Source: Sebastes aleutianus (taxonomy: Eukaryota > Chordata > Actinopteri > Perciformes > Sebastidae). Taken from it: a stretch of DNA of 64,000 nt. Shown here piece after piece: positions 25,514-37,313 of this stretch (within the stretch, counting starts at the first letter, position 1; each line of letters starts with the position of its first letter). Position numbers and translations under genes: made by a program. Below the pieces are notes generated by a model. That model searched no databases. It was given only the letters and a program-made list of their open reading frames with translations, and was not told the origin of the DNA. The stretch is taken from contig CAKAKS010000068.1 of NCBI GenBank assembly GCA_916700875.1, forward strand, positions 28,365,253-28,429,252, read 5' to 3'.

Positions 25514-25986
25514 GACACAACCGAGTAGAGGACTGAGCATAGCTATCACTGAGACTTTAACAATGATCTGGCAATGAGTGGAAGGTAGCTGAGGTTGATA
25601 CTGTATACTGTGGGTTGATGAGCTGATTGGTGTGTCCGACACACACACATAACAACTCAAGGAGACACTAACCAGGGACATGGAAGACACAAGAGGACTG
25701 GGGGAACACAAGGGAGAGACAGGAGTTCTGCTGTGGCCGTGACATCTAGTCTATTTTTTCAGAAAAACTCAAAGTGTGTTTTTGCGTTTAGTAAAAAAAT
25801 CTGCATAAATCGTTGTTTAATTATCCTTTAATGAAGTCCCCCGTCTCCTTTACCTGAAGAGACACTGCAGACGCTATTATTTTGCCCAAAATGTCACTAA
25901 CTCCCTTTTGGCTTAAAGACCTCTGATTTTCATTACTTTGCAATTTACTTCAAATGGCCTCGTTTCTGTGTGTCTCTCCTCTCCAG

Positions 25987-26135
25987 GCTCTCCAATGCCC
26001 AGGGCATCAATATCCAGATTCTTGGCACGACTACTATTCTCATGATTGCCAACGTCACCGAAGAGGATTATGGGAACTATACCTGCGTGGCCTCAAACCG
26101 ACTGGGCGTCCAGAATGCCAGTCTTTTCCTCTATA
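25987..26135 (+). CDS. lsamp: lsamp exon: second half of Ig domain 3
   Basis: The exon encodes the D to G strands of the third Ig domain. The key segment is IANVTEEDYGNYTCVASNRL, with the conserved Asp-x-Gly-x-Tyr-x-Cys signature and the domain's second cysteine. N-glycosylation sequons are visible at NVT, NYT and NAS. The first base completes the Arg begun in the previous exon, giving KRLSNAQGI. The acceptor is CTCTCCAG|GCTC, the donor CTATA|GTGAGT, and the length is 149 bases. The wording NVTEE-YGNYTCVA and NKLGV/NRLGV-NAS is closest to mammalian LSAMP and NEGR1. The tail exon then decides for LSAMP. Confidence 0.93.
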
Positions 26136-27187
26136 GTGAGTACAGACATTTTTTCCATTTACTATAGCTCACAGTTTGAATCCAAAATGGTAGATTTTTG
26201 TTTTAAAATACTTAACCCCAGAAAATATAATTGCGACACCTCTAAGAATTTTATACCTCACAAAGCTGATAAAGTATTCAGCATGAAATGTCACAGTAAG
26301 GTTATAATATCACTTCCACTCATTTAAATGATTGTGAGTTTCAAGGTGAGATTGAATGACTTCAAGTTGTTATTCTGTTAGCCTACAATCCCATTGAATC
26401 ATTGACAATCAGCAGGGAGGAAACTCACTGTAGTTTTTTGTGCTTCTCTTTAAGCTTTACTGCTTTGAGCTGAACAATTGGAAGCAAGTACAGGAACTGA
26501 AACTTGCTGTGTATTCATTTTTAGTCATTTGGCCTATAGTGGACTCAACTCTGCACGAGAGTAATTTAACCGAACCCTCATGGAAATGCAGGAATGTGGC
26601 TGGAGAGGGAAGGTGACATCTGGTGAAGTGAGCTAACGTTCAAAGGTTTTAAGTAAGCTCAGAGGAACAGGTTACTCCCTGAATATGTTCTCAGATGATC
26701 CAAATCCACTTTCAACACCCCACAATGTCTCAAAATGGGACAAGAGCGTACTGAAGTTAATGTTTATCTTCAAAATTTCCATAACTGTCCATTCCGCTTG
26801 ATGAAAAATACCTCAAAATGGAAGCTTTGAATTGTAATTTTGTAATCACAGTTTATTTGTTATACACCGATCAGCCGTAACATTATGACCACCTCGGTGG
26901 GTTCAGAGCTAATTTGCTGGTAATGAATACATATGGAGGTTGATGAGAGCGACTCGGGCTAAATAGATGCCAAAAAGCTCAATAGAGAGCTACAGAGTTG
27001 AGTGGTAATTCTCCATGATTTTAGCACTACGATTGACCTCTTTACAGTGGTGGAAAGTAACTGAGTAACCTAAATTTACTCAAGTACTGTACTTAAGTAA
27101 AGCTTGAGTATTTTCCATTTTATGCTCGAGAAACAAGTGGTATTACTAGAAAGTACAGGCCGGACCTTGCTGGTTGGCAAGCTCCTT

Positions 27188-27420
27188 CCTCTTCTCAGCT
27201 CCCCCATCCCTGCTCCCTCATCCCTGCTCTCTCCTACCAGCTCCCACCTCCATCCTCACAGCTCCCTCCTCACTTTCCTCCTCATAGCCCCTCCTCTCAA
27301 CTCCATCCTCGCAGCTCCCCCCTCACCTCCCTCCTCCCACCTCCCCCTTCACCTCCCTTCTCCCACCTCAACTCCCTCCTCCCAGCTCCATCCTCCCTCC
27401 TCACAGCCCCCCCTTCTCAC
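27188..27420. repeat. Pyrimidine-rich minisatellite
   Basis: Irregular tandem units of CTCCCTCCTCACCTCC type fill about 230 bases with almost no purine runs on the + strand. It lies in the last lsamp intron, 530 bases before the acceptor. Confidence 0.85.
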
Positions 27421-27901
27421 AACCACCATTCACATATTGGATCAATACTCACCCAGGCTCGTGACACATGCGTCCCACTTCACACCACCTCCAAACTGCA
27501 GCAACAGCTCCCGACTCACGTCCAGCACCTGATCATAAGAAAAAGAAAATTAGGGAGGCACTATTTCAAATAAATTTTTTTCTAGCTGCTGTGCATGTGT
27601 TGGTGAGGATGTTTTCTTCATTTGCAGGTGTTTTCTTAAGTTGCAGCACGTTGAGCTTTCTGGGCCACTGTATATTTCCCCAGTTTATGCCTCTGCTGTG
27701 CTCTCTGAACCATAAATTGGGCTTGAGCTTCCATCAAAGCAAGAGAGGCATTAGCACAACATGGCCACCAGATGTCACCAAACACCTCTCAAAGTCTGTA
27801 GTTCCTGGTTCAGAGGATGTGCATATGTCAATATGTACATACGTTAGAGCACTAGAATAATTTATTTGTAAGTGGCATTACTCTATATCTATAGTAAATT
27901 A

Positions 27902-27904
<3 letters not shown>

Positions 27905-27946
<42 letters not shown>
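27905..27946 (+). repeat. lsamp: (CT)n microsatellite acting as splice polypyrimidine tract
   Basis: About 20 CT units run directly into GTAG at the acceptor of the final lsamp exon, so they occupy the place of the polypyrimidine tract. An AATTAATT stretch just upstream may contain the branch point. Confidence 0.85.
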
Positions 27947-27948
<2 letters not shown>

Positions 27949-27949
27949 G

Positions 27950-28047
27950 GACCTGGGACAGGTCGAGATATAAACAGCTCTGCCTGTGTATCTCAATCAC
28001 TGTGGCTCCTGCTGGCCTGCTTCGCCTGCCTTTTCTTCAAGTGTTAA
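27950..28047 (+). CDS. lsamp: lsamp last coding exon: GPI-anchor signal and stop
   Basis: Joined to the preceding exon (A + GA = Arg), it reads RPGTGRDINSSACVSQ, then the hydrophobic tail SLWLLLACFACLFFKC, then TAA at 28045-28047. A small-residue region, a short spacer and a C-terminal hydrophobic stretch with no cytoplasmic tail make a classical GPI attachment signal. The anchor site is probably in the Asn-Ser-Ser-Ala region, but this is inferred. Mammalian LSAMP also begins this exon with RPG and ends in a WLL...KC tail, whereas OPCML and NTM have GPGA and end in KF. That is the best single evidence for the lsamp assignment. Confidence 0.92.
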
Positions 28048-29728
28048 TACCGCTGTCCACCTCTTCCTCTTCTTCCTCCTGGCCTTTCTTCCTCCTCCTT
28101 CTCTCCAACTCACCGACATCCTTATTGCTACCTTATTATCAACTTTACCGACCCCTACCCCCAGACTGTTTGCATCATGATACGAAGGCCCTATGTGCTC
28201 TCAAGCACTGCTTACAGATATTCCGAAAAGCGATGGGTTATAAGTAAATAAGAACAACAACAAAAAACAGTGAAATGAAGGACAGAACAAGCAAACAGTG
28301 CTCTTTTAAAGAATTACATTGTTCTTTTCAATTCGTATGCACTTCTTTATTTCTGCTATATCTTATCTTCGGGTCTGGATCGGGTTTGTTGTGATTTTGT
28401 CTTTATGGGAAAGCAGAGGCACCCGCTCACAGGGATGCCAACAATCATTTGTCTCTAGAAGTACTGAAGACAAAACAGTATATTTCTTCTTACTCCCGTA
28501 GATGCATTATTTTAACTTAAAAATTGTAGATTTAACCGAGTGTTTAACCAGTGCATTAATGAGCAACATGCAAAGTATCTGCCAAATATCCATAAACTAT
28601 ATAGATTTGAAACTAACACATACAGAAATCAGAAGGGAAAATACTGTAATGAGATCAGAGCTTGATATTGAAGTCTGTACTACCATAATCTGATGCTACT
28701 AGACTGAAACACAGACATAGAGCATTAGTCGAATATCTCTCCAATCAATGACATTATTTCTAGATGCAGCAGCCACTCGGGTTGTTGCTGTTGAGCCCAG
28801 AAAATCGAGGATGCAGTGAATAGAATCGACTTGATCCTACTGAGCTAAACCATGCGGAGTGCAAACCAGAGGAATTTAGTTTATCTGGATATTGATAGCT
28901 ACATCTTCATTCAGTGGCTTTGCAACCACTCGCCTTTATTCCAAAAGAATCCCCTCTTTTCTTTTGCAGCAGGAAAAGAAACACAGTAGGTTATAATGAT
29001 GCGTACTGTACATAGTAAATTTTGTATTTCTCTATGATAAGACAACTTGTTCTGCCACTGTAACAACAGGACACAGGAGAAAATTGTCGCAGTGTATGTT
29101 GCTTGTTTGATGACCAACCAACCATACTGTGCAGTTTGTCTCTGCTCCACAGCAGGCTGCACTGCATTTAGCTGCATATACTGTACCACACACAGTGTTT
29201 GCTCTTAGTTTATGAGTTTTAGGATCATTCTTCTATACTGCTGGAATTTGGATAAAAATGTATGACACCAATGAATGACTTACTTTTTAGTTTTTCCTCT
29301 TTCAAAGAAGTATGCGTGTTTTAATATGAAATGATACAGAAAAATTCATAATATATTGATATTGAGGTTGATTTTTTTCTGTCCTTACCTCATTCATTTT
29401 AGTTGTGTGTGTATATATATACTTGAATCCAATGTCCTTATACTATATGAAAAGGCAAATTTTATGTGTCCATGTTTCTGAATAGGGTAGCAATTTGTTG
29501 AGGACGAATAACTTGTAGATCTATTGAATCTCCCTCCCTGTTCTATCATGTGAACCGAAGCCCATTAGAAAATGATGTTTTTAAAAAAGCATAAAAAGAA
29601 GATAGTTTTGTGCAGTTATTATTGTACCTATCCTTGAGATGATACAAGTGATGGCGTATATGATGTTAAATGGAATGGAAAATTATGTTTAGCCTGTGAT
29701 ACCAGGAATATAATAAGAGAGCAGCAAA

Positions 29729-30562
29729 CAAATCAACGTTTTCTCATACAACGGTTTCGTATGATATCTTACGAAAAGTTATTCCTCTTTTTTCGTGTGT
29801 TTTCAAAATAAACTTCCGTCTTCAAAGAAAACTACTTCGTTAAGTTTAGGAAAAGATCATGGTTAAGCTATGCCACACCAGAAGTGGCGTGACTTAAATT
29901 AAGAATTCCAATGTTATTTCCATGACCTAGGAAAGTTCAATCAATATTTGTGAGCATGAGCTCCTCTCGCTCAAAGCCAGAAACAAGAGAAGTAAGTCTC
30001 AAACTTGTGATGTCAGAGGGTATAAAGTCTGAAGCTGCTCCATAGAAAATGAATGGGAGACTGATTTTGTTTTCTTTTTTAAACCCAAATGAGCTTTATT
30101 CTATTGTAGTGTCATTGTCTATGGAGCAGCTCCACACTTTATATCCTATGACATCACAAATTTAAGTTTTAGCACTCTAGTTTTTGGATTTGGGAGAGAG
30201 TTGTTCATGTTTACTAATATGTTTGGACTGTCTTAGACCATAGGAATAACATGTATGAATTGTGAAAATGGGCATAGTGCCCCTTTAAGTATGGACATTC
30301 TGTGACAAAATCTACTTAGTTAGGTTTAGGAAGAGATTGTGGTTTGGGTTAAAATAACACTGGAAGTGCCGTAACTTAAGTACGGAAGTTACGTGACTTC
30401 TGGTTTCACACGGGACACGAACACCGGTCTCCTGCGTCCAAAGACCTCTTTCCTTGTTCAAAATTACATAGATTACATACAAATGAATTTTATGGGATAT
30501 TTACGAATTACAGCGCATTTACTTTTCGTAGGTATAGCTACGGACGGTGTATGAGAACAGCC
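29729..30562. mobile_element. Inverted-repeat element in the lsamp 3' region
   Basis: The left end TTTTCTCATACAACGGT and the right end ACGGTGTATGAGAACAGC are inverted. The GTTTAGGAAAAGAT core occurs twice, at about 29840 and 30330, on either side of an inserted block (29940-30290). Joining the two outer parts gives an element like 19735-20150. Confidence 0.6.
29940..30290. mobile_element. Nested block inside the 3' UTR element
   Basis: It is flanked by the two halves of the outer element. It contains an imperfect internal inverted repeat: GATGTCAGAGGGTATAAAGT is mirrored by CTTTATATCCTATGACATC, and GCTGCTCCATAGA by TCTATGGAGCAGC. It ends GGGCATAGTGCCCCTTTAA, text I recall from a common fish repeat. 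No target duplication was resolved. Confidence 0.5.
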
Positions 30563-32609
30563 TGAACAAATAAATACTGAATGCATATTCCCCTTAGTGG
30601 CCAACAAGTGCTGATGGGCATCTTTAACAAAATAATACCATTATATTAAATGTCCTACAGCAAATTTTCTCATCACACCTCACCAATCACTGAATTTCTT
30701 TCTTTATGAACAAAATGGTTAAATGAATACTACGTGTGTCAATATTTTGTAAAAGAAGAAGACATTTCAAACAGTGCGATTCTTTCAGGAAACAGCTCAG
30801 AGGTCATTCCTGTTGTGACGAGATTCGCTGAAACTGGTGCCACTATTAGCTGCCTTTTTTGCCATTTATTTTGACCTACTGTGAGGTTACTAATAGCGTA
30901 TGGACTCCAGCTCAGCTCCTCGACTGGATGTGTGTTTACGTCTCCGCTCCTCTAACAACCAAGCCGAGATACTACTAGTACTGTAAAACACACGTGTAAT
31001 TAATGTCATCCTTGTCATACATTAAAGAAAATTGTTCCCGGTGTTTTCATTGTAAATGCTTGAGGCCATAGCTGTGTGACTTTCTAGTGTTGATAATGCC
31101 ATCTGATCCATTCTAATTTTCATGTGGGCGAAACGGTAGAAGACTGAAACAGGCTACAATTCCAATCAAGCTGAAGCATTTAAACAGTTAAAACACATTT
31201 CTATCATCTCTATCAATCACGACACAAACAATATCTTGCAATCAGATTTCTCGGTCTAGGAAGTGATAAGAAAAGCTGCTTTATTCTATCATCTCACACA
31301 TGCTTTTTTTATTGATTTTCTACGACTGAACAACTCTGGTGTATCTGCTTTAACGTGGATTAACTTGACTCCTGATGTTTTTCTACTACATTGGTATTTC
31401 TGCAGACTCTCTTCCTGCTTTTTAGCCTCCGGCTAGCTCGTACTTGAGGAGTTTGTCAGCAACAGTTATCTCCTTACTGTAGTAAGAATGATCTGCAAGC
31501 TGCAGTGAAAATAGTTCATGATCAGTTTGCATGAGAGTGGTCTGTGCTACATGTCTATTTCAGTAAGTCTGTCTGTTTCACTACTCTATGTGTCGCATAA
31601 AAAAAAACTCAGGGCAGAGCAAGGCTGGCAGACTCTCAGACAAACTAAAATGTGTTTTTTTAGCTGGAGGAGACCCTGACAGACTACCAGAGCAGGGTTG
31701 AATATCTCCAATATATTGTGCTTGGCATTTATTTTAACCTGCTTGGAATGCATGATAGGTAAAATAATCTTATTTTAAAGGATACTACAGTATATTGACG
31801 GTCATCGTTTAAACCATTTAGGTGATTTTCATGTGAGGCAAACCTCACCAATGTGGATGTCCATGCAGGTTAAAACCAGCCAATACGCACCGAGTGACAC
31901 TAAGACCACTTATGTAAAAGCCATGGAGCTCTGTCTTATCCATAAAGGAGAAATGAAATAAGAAATGCTGTCCTTCCATTGCTCATATAGAGACCAACAG
32001 CCAGCCTATGGACACAGAATCAACCCCCCTGTAGACAGACCTGGATATCTACTGAACACTGTAGATACAGCTATCTAGTTTACTATTGAGCATTGCCTCA
32101 AAACATCACCATCGCTTCACTGTACAAAACTGGCTTATGTATGTGCGCGTGTGTACACTGATTCTGTTCATTATTATTAACCTACCTGAGGCATGAGATA
32201 CATGACGAGTTGGCCAAACAGCTAACTTTCTACTTTCCGTTGAGCTACGGTTACAGTAGTAACCTTCTATTTTAAGTTTAGATTCTTATTTTCTTTTCCT
32301 TTTCCTCCTGTGTGTATATACAGTGTGATGTTTCTAAGCTAGAATGTTGTAAAGTCAGCAAATCCATAAGATCGTGTTTATACAACTCAACATTTAAAGA
32401 TTTAAACAGCAAATGTAACTATCACGTTTGTACCTCCCTTCCCTTTGTCATGGGAAATTAAGATTCAATCATGGATGATGACACAGCAATGTCCCGTTTT
32501 TTTGTTTTGTTTCTGTTTTACTTTATTATGGCATACGGTAATTGCAGTCAGTTTCTAAAAAAAAAAATGATATGTAATAAAGGTATATGAGAAAATGTTC
32601 ATAACACAA

Positions 32610-32615
32610 AATAAA
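32610..32615 (+). terminator. lsamp: Candidate lsamp poly(A) signal
   Basis: AATAAA, followed by GTTGTTTG and TGTTCTGTATTTGAATGTG, a suitable GT-rich downstream element. Confidence 0.4.
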
Positions 32616-32733
32616 GTTGTTTGAATTCAATGTTCTGTATTTGAATGTGACTTGAGATGTCAGGGCAAGTAACCTCTTTTTTTTGGAGATAGCTTGGAAC
32701 GGTACAATTGTGTTTATCACCATGTAACATGAA

Positions 32734-32739
32734 AATAAA
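32734..32739 (+). terminator. lsamp: Second candidate lsamp poly(A) signal
   Basis: AATAAA followed within 10-25 bases by TATGTATTGTTGTATTC. Confidence 0.4.
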
Positions 32740-33204
32740 ATAATATGTATTGTTGTATTCTCTCTGGAAGACATTTTGTCCTCAAAGTGAAATACAACTA
32801 AGACTCAGCTCGTCACCGAGGGAATATTCCAGTTTCACCTTTTTGTGACATACATGAAAGAGTGGTGTTCTCACCACACATTAATGACAATATGGCACAG
32901 GTTTTTTATACTACATCACTGTGCAGTGTACCGTCATGGGAGCTGCTGCAGTAAAATGTTTCACCACAAGATGTCATAACAAACCAAATTATGCCCCAGC
33001 TGTGTTGTGGGATTTGGCAGAATGAGGACGCAAAAACATTATTCTGCATTATTAGCCTCTGACTATGGAGCTCAACAGGGAATGTAACCGTGTCAAACAT
33101 CAGAAATACAAACCTGTAGCTGCACAGTTTCAAGCTCAAACCACTACAAAAGCTGTGGGCGAGGAAAGCAAAGGAGAAACGCACATTTGTTCACTGGGAG
33201 GGCT

Positions 33205-35981
33205 ACAGTATGCCATGGTATGTCATGAAAAAAGTCATAGTATACTATAATATAACTTTATGACAATTTTCAACATACTATACTATGATTTTTTTTTACT
33301 TTTTTCCACATAATATAATGTGACTTTTTTTTTTACTTTTTTGGCATACAATACTAGGACATTTCTTTGTACTTTTTGGACATACTAAACTGACTTTTTA
33401 AAGATTTTTTCGACAAACTATAATGTGACTTTTAAAACTTTTTTCAACATACTACTTCAACAATATACTATGACTTTTTTTCATATAATCTTTCGAAAAA
33501 CTATACTATGAATTTTTTTCATATAATTTTTCGTCATACTATACTACGCCTTCTTTTCATGAAATATTTCAACATACTATACTATGACTTTTTTGATGAA
33601 ATTTTTCGACATTATATACTAGGACTTTTTTCATAAAATTTGTCGACATACTATACAATGACTTTTCATAAAATTTTTTGAGATACTATTCAATGACTTT
33701 TTTCATAAAAATGTTCGACATACTATAAAATTACTTTTTTTTCATAAAAATGTTTGACATACTATACAATGACTTTTTCATGAAAAAATGTTGACATAGT
33801 ATCCTAAAATAAGTCATAGTATAGTATGTCGAAAAAAAGTCATAAAAAGTCATAGTATGATATGTCTAAAAAAAGTAAAAAAGTTTTAGTATAGTATGTC
33901 AAAAAAAGTAAAACAGTCATAGTATAGTATGTCGAAAAAGTATTAAAAAAAGTCATAGTATACTATGTCGAAAAAAGTTAAAAAAAAAAACAGTATAGTA
34001 TGTTGAAAAAAGTTTTTTAAAAAAAGTCATAGTATAGTATATCTAATAAACTAAAAAAAGTCACAGTATATTATGTTAAAAAAAGGAAGAAAAAAAAGGG
34101 TCGTAGTAAAGTATGTTGAATTTTTTTTTTAAAAAGCTAAAAAAGTAATTGTGTAGTATGTTCAAAAAAGTCATAGTATAGTATGTCGAAAAAAGTAAAA
34201 AAGTTTTAAAAAAAAGTCATTGTACAGTATTTTGAAAAAGTAGAAAAAGTCATAGTTTAGTATGTCGAAAAAAGTCCTAATATAGAATGTTGAAAAAAGT
34301 AAAAACAAAAAAGACACAGTATAGTATTTCGAAAAAATAAAGAAAAGTTAAAAAGTCATAGTATAGGATGTCGAAAAAAAGTTTAAAAAAAATAATAATA
34401 AAAAAGGTCATATGTCCAAAAAAAAAATAAAATAAGTTTTGTTACAGTATTTCGAAAAAAGTAAAAAAAAATAATTAAAAAGTCGTTGTACAGTAAGTTG
34501 AAAAAAGTAAAAAAAAGTCATAGTTTAGTATGTTGAAAAAAAGTCATAGTATAGAATGTTGAAAAAAGTAAAAACAAAAAAGACACAGTATAGTATTTCG
34601 AAAAAAAAAAAAAAAAAAAAAAAGTCATAGTATAGGATGTCGAAAAAGAGTTAAAAAAAATAATACAAAAGATCATAGTATAGTATGTCGAAAATTAAAA
34701 AAAAAAAAAAAGTCTTAGTACAGTATGTCGAAAAAAGCAAAAAAAAGTCATTGTATAGTATGTTGAAGAAAGTAAAAAATGTCATTGTATATTATGTCGA
34801 AAATTAAAAAAAAAATAATCCTAGTATAGTATGTCGAAAAAAACAAAAAAAAAAGTCATAATATAGTATGTCGAAAAAGTTTTAAAAATCATTATATATT
34901 ATGTTGAAAAAAGTAAAAAAAAAAAAAAAAAGGCATAGTATAGCATGTCGAAAAAAGTCATATGTATGTATAAAAAAAGTATAAAAAAGTCATAGTATAG
35001 TATTGCGAAAAAGTAAAAGAAAACATCATGGTATAGTATGTCGAAAAAAGTAAAAAAAAAAAAAGTCACATTATTGTATGTCGAAAAAAGAAAAAAAGAT
35101 TAGTATAGAATGTTGAAAAAAGTAAAAAGCAAAAAAAAGTCATTGCGCAGTATGTTGAAAAAAGTCATAGTATAGTATGTTGAAAAAAGCAAAAAAAAGT
35201 AATTGTATAGTATGTTGAAAAGAAAAAAAAACAAAAGTCATAGTTTAGTATGTCGAAAAAAGTCCTAGTATAGTATTTCCAAAAAGTATAAAAAAGTCAT
35301 AGAATAGTATGTCAAAGAAAGTCATTAAAAAGTCATAGTATATTATGTCCAAAAAGTCTTGAAAAAAAGTCAGTCTAGTATGTCGAAAAACGTCATAAAA
35401 AAGACATAGCATAGTATGTCAAAAGTCATTAAAAAGTTATAATTTAGTATGCCATAAAACATTTCTTACTGTAGTATGCCATAAAAAAGGTCATAAAAAG
35501 TCATAATATAGTAAGTCACAAAATGTGTCATAGTATAATATGTCATAAACCATTTCATAATATAGTACTCCACACAAAAGGGCCATAAAAAGTCATAGTA
35601 TAGTATGCCATAAAAAGTATTAGAAACTGTCATCAAAAGTCTTATTATAATATGTCACAACAAATGTCATAATAAGTGACATTAAAAACATGATATAGTA
35701 TGTTAAAAAAAAATTTAATAAAAAGGCACAATATAGTATTTCATTAAAACTGTCCTAAAAATGCCATAGTAAAGTATGTCATAAAAAAAGTCATAGTCAA
35801 GGATGTCACAAATAATCTCATCAAAATGTCATACTAGGCTATAGTATGCCATAAAATGTCAAAGTAATATGTCACAAATATGTCATAGAAAATGTCATAA
35901 AAAAGTCATAATATAGTATGTCACAAAAATAGTCATTATAAATGTCATAGTATAGTATAACATAAAAAATGTCATGATATA
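33205..35981. repeat. Large AT-rich tandem array with orientation switch
   Basis: From about 33250 to 33790 the array reads as TACTATACTATGACTTTTTT units with CGACA junctions. From about 33806 to 35981 it reads as the reverse complement, GTCATAGTATAGTATGTCGA followed by A-rich spacers. Units are about 30-50 bases and irregular because the A runs vary in length. A short stretch at 33205-33245 is again in the second orientation. The right part drifts to GTCATAAAAAG-type units. It has no coding content and fills most of the gap between the lsamp and gap43 3' ends. Confidence 0.9.
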
Positions 35982-36605
35982 GTTTCCCAAATCTTTCCAT
36001 CTTTTGTAAACCGGTGTGCCAGATGGTTTGTTTAAAAGATAGTTTCTGAGAGAAAGTGTCCTCATTCCAGGACTGCTTCAGCAAACCAGCTTCATTAGCA
36101 TGAAGGTCACACAACTTTTGTGAGATGGAGTTTGGTATTTATTTTGACCTTGGGGTTATTACTATTCATTTAATTTTTTACTGAACCAGGCTATCTTGAC
36201 AGAAGTCGCATGGGTCCCATTTTAAATCCCAGCAATTGCATGTGCTCTGCATAATGTCATCGCTGCATCTACTTGATAGGATTTTTACATACGTATATTT
36301 CTCCTTCATACATAAGTTTTACAATTTGAAATCAGATCTAAGAGTGTGTTTACATGTGCACTAGTATCCCGGTTATAATCAAGTATTTGGAGTATTTCAG
36401 AAACCTGGATAAGACCTTGTGCTTTGAGAAACCTAGATATGTTAAGTACTTCACTAGAAACTGGGATACTGTGCCAAGTAAACACTTTATCTGGGCTTCT
36501 GATCATTCTTTGTTGGTACATAAATGAAACAGATGATCAGAAACCTGGATTCTGATCCAGGGATAAACAGGTTTCTCATGTTTCACGTAAATGTCTTTTC
36601 CCAGC

Positions 36606-36895
36606 CCGTTCTCATTCACAGGGTGTCAAATACTGACGCTTTGTCACAGCCGTCGGCGTTCGATGCCGGTGCAAAAGACACCCTTTTATGGCGGTAGGAG
36701 ACACTTTCCATTAACTACAATGTAAACCCATCTACCTAAGCAAGTGTTTCTGTTTAATTCACATGTGTTTACAGCGAACGAAAAGTGACACCGAGGGGTC
36801 GTTAAGCACGTGTTTACTGTGACGGAAAAAGTGACAGCGAGGGGTCTGACAAAGCGTCGGTATGTGACGAGTTGGGATGAGAACGTGTTGCTTTT
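36606..36895. mobile_element. Short inverted-repeat element
   Basis: The left arm CGTTCTCATTCACAGGGTGT, with CTGACGCTTTGTCA, is mirrored by the right arm TGACAAAGCGTCGG ... GTTGGGATGAGAACG. The central part has a tandem GTGACRSCGAGGGGTC motif. It is related in its ends to 19144-19652. Confidence 0.65.
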
Positions 36896-37040
36896 CTCTG
36901 ATAAGATCATAACAGGATAAGACTGAGAAGCAAGATATTAATGTGCATGTTGCATCCCATGCATGTTAGGTGTTGCATCTGCTAATGAACCGTCTAAATT
37001 AGTGGTAATCATCTATTATCTGAAACCATTTATCCTATTC

Positions 37041-37200
37041 AGCGGCGCGGGGGGGCTGGAGCCGATCCCAGCTGAAATTGGGCGAAGGCAGGTTGCACCC
37101 TGGACAGGTCGCCAGAATATCATAGGGCTGACACATAGAGACAGACAGCCATTCACACTCACATTCACACCTACGGGCAATTTAGAGTCAACAATTTACC
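37041..37200 (+). mobile_element. Dispersed repeat fragment, probably retroelement-derived
   Basis: GGCTGGAGCCGATCCCAGCT, CACCCTGGACAGGTCGCCAG and CACACCTACGGGCAATTTAG are phrases I recall from one of the commonest fish interspersed repeats, thought to be a non-LTR element end. Only a fragment remains, and the class is uncertain. Confidence 0.6.
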
Positions 37201-37313
37201 TGGAAACTAAGGTTTTGTGAATTATTTGCTAGTATCCCTGAGTAACTAGTTAAAGTCTTAAGCCTTAAAGAAAGTTTGGTGCAGTATATAAACATCTGAA
37301 ATCAACAAATACT

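Larger units (their letters stand above)
24871..25743. mobile_element. Dispersed element with ATCTAG target duplication
   Basis: The start AGTTATGAGCTGTTGGTAAG and the end TGCTGTGGCCGTGAC are both termini I recall from a common fish interspersed repeat. ATCTAG occurs directly outside both ends (24865-24870 and 25744-25749), supporting insertion with a 6-bp duplication. The interior carries a second element at 25168-25513. Confidence 0.6.
16077..25986 (+). other. lsamp: lsamp intron, about 9.9 kb
   Basis: This phase-2 intron splits Ig domain 3, as in other IgLON genes. It is rich in dispersed repeats (16673-16924, 17600-17676, 19144-19652, 19735-20150, 23471-23937, 24871-25743). The stretches 17700-19100 and 20200-23200 are mostly plain intron; parts near 18000, 18800 and 22880-23040 are AT-rich and TAAT/ATTA-rich and could be conserved noncoding sequence. 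No coding exon was recognised. Confidence 0.85.
26136..27949 (+). other. lsamp: Last lsamp intron
   Basis: Phase 1 intron from GTGAGT to CTCTCTGTAG. It holds remnants of two common fish repeats: 26861-26900, with ACACCGATCAGCCGTAACAT, and 27041-27125, with AGTGGTGGAAAGTAACTGAG. It also holds a 230-base pyrimidine-rich minisatellite (27188-27420) and a (CT)n tract at the acceptor. Confidence 0.85.
28048..32760 (+). other. lsamp: Probable lsamp 3' UTR
   Basis: No exon or reading frame of interest follows the stop codon. The first strong + strand poly(A) signals followed by GT-rich sequence are at 32610 and 32734, which would make a 3' UTR of about 4.6 kb. Long 3' UTRs are usual for this gene family. 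A transposable element cluster lies at 29729-30562. A shorter form ending near AATAAA at 29807 is possible. Confidence 0.4.

Noticed and set aside
27104..27532. 142-codon + strand frame rich in Ser and Pro
   Set aside because: It reads through a pyrimidine-rich minisatellite in the lsamp intron; the composition explains the lack of stops.
14091..28047. Identity as opcml, ntm or negr1 instead of lsamp
   Set aside because: FEWYRD, the RPG start of the last exon, the WLL...KC tail and the convergent gap43 neighbour all fit LSAMP better. The first two Ig exons are not in the window, so some doubt remains.
33205..35981. CRISPR-like repeat-spacer structure
   Set aside because: Units are irregular, A-run lengths vary, orientation flips, there are no unique spacers, and the genome is clearly vertebrate.
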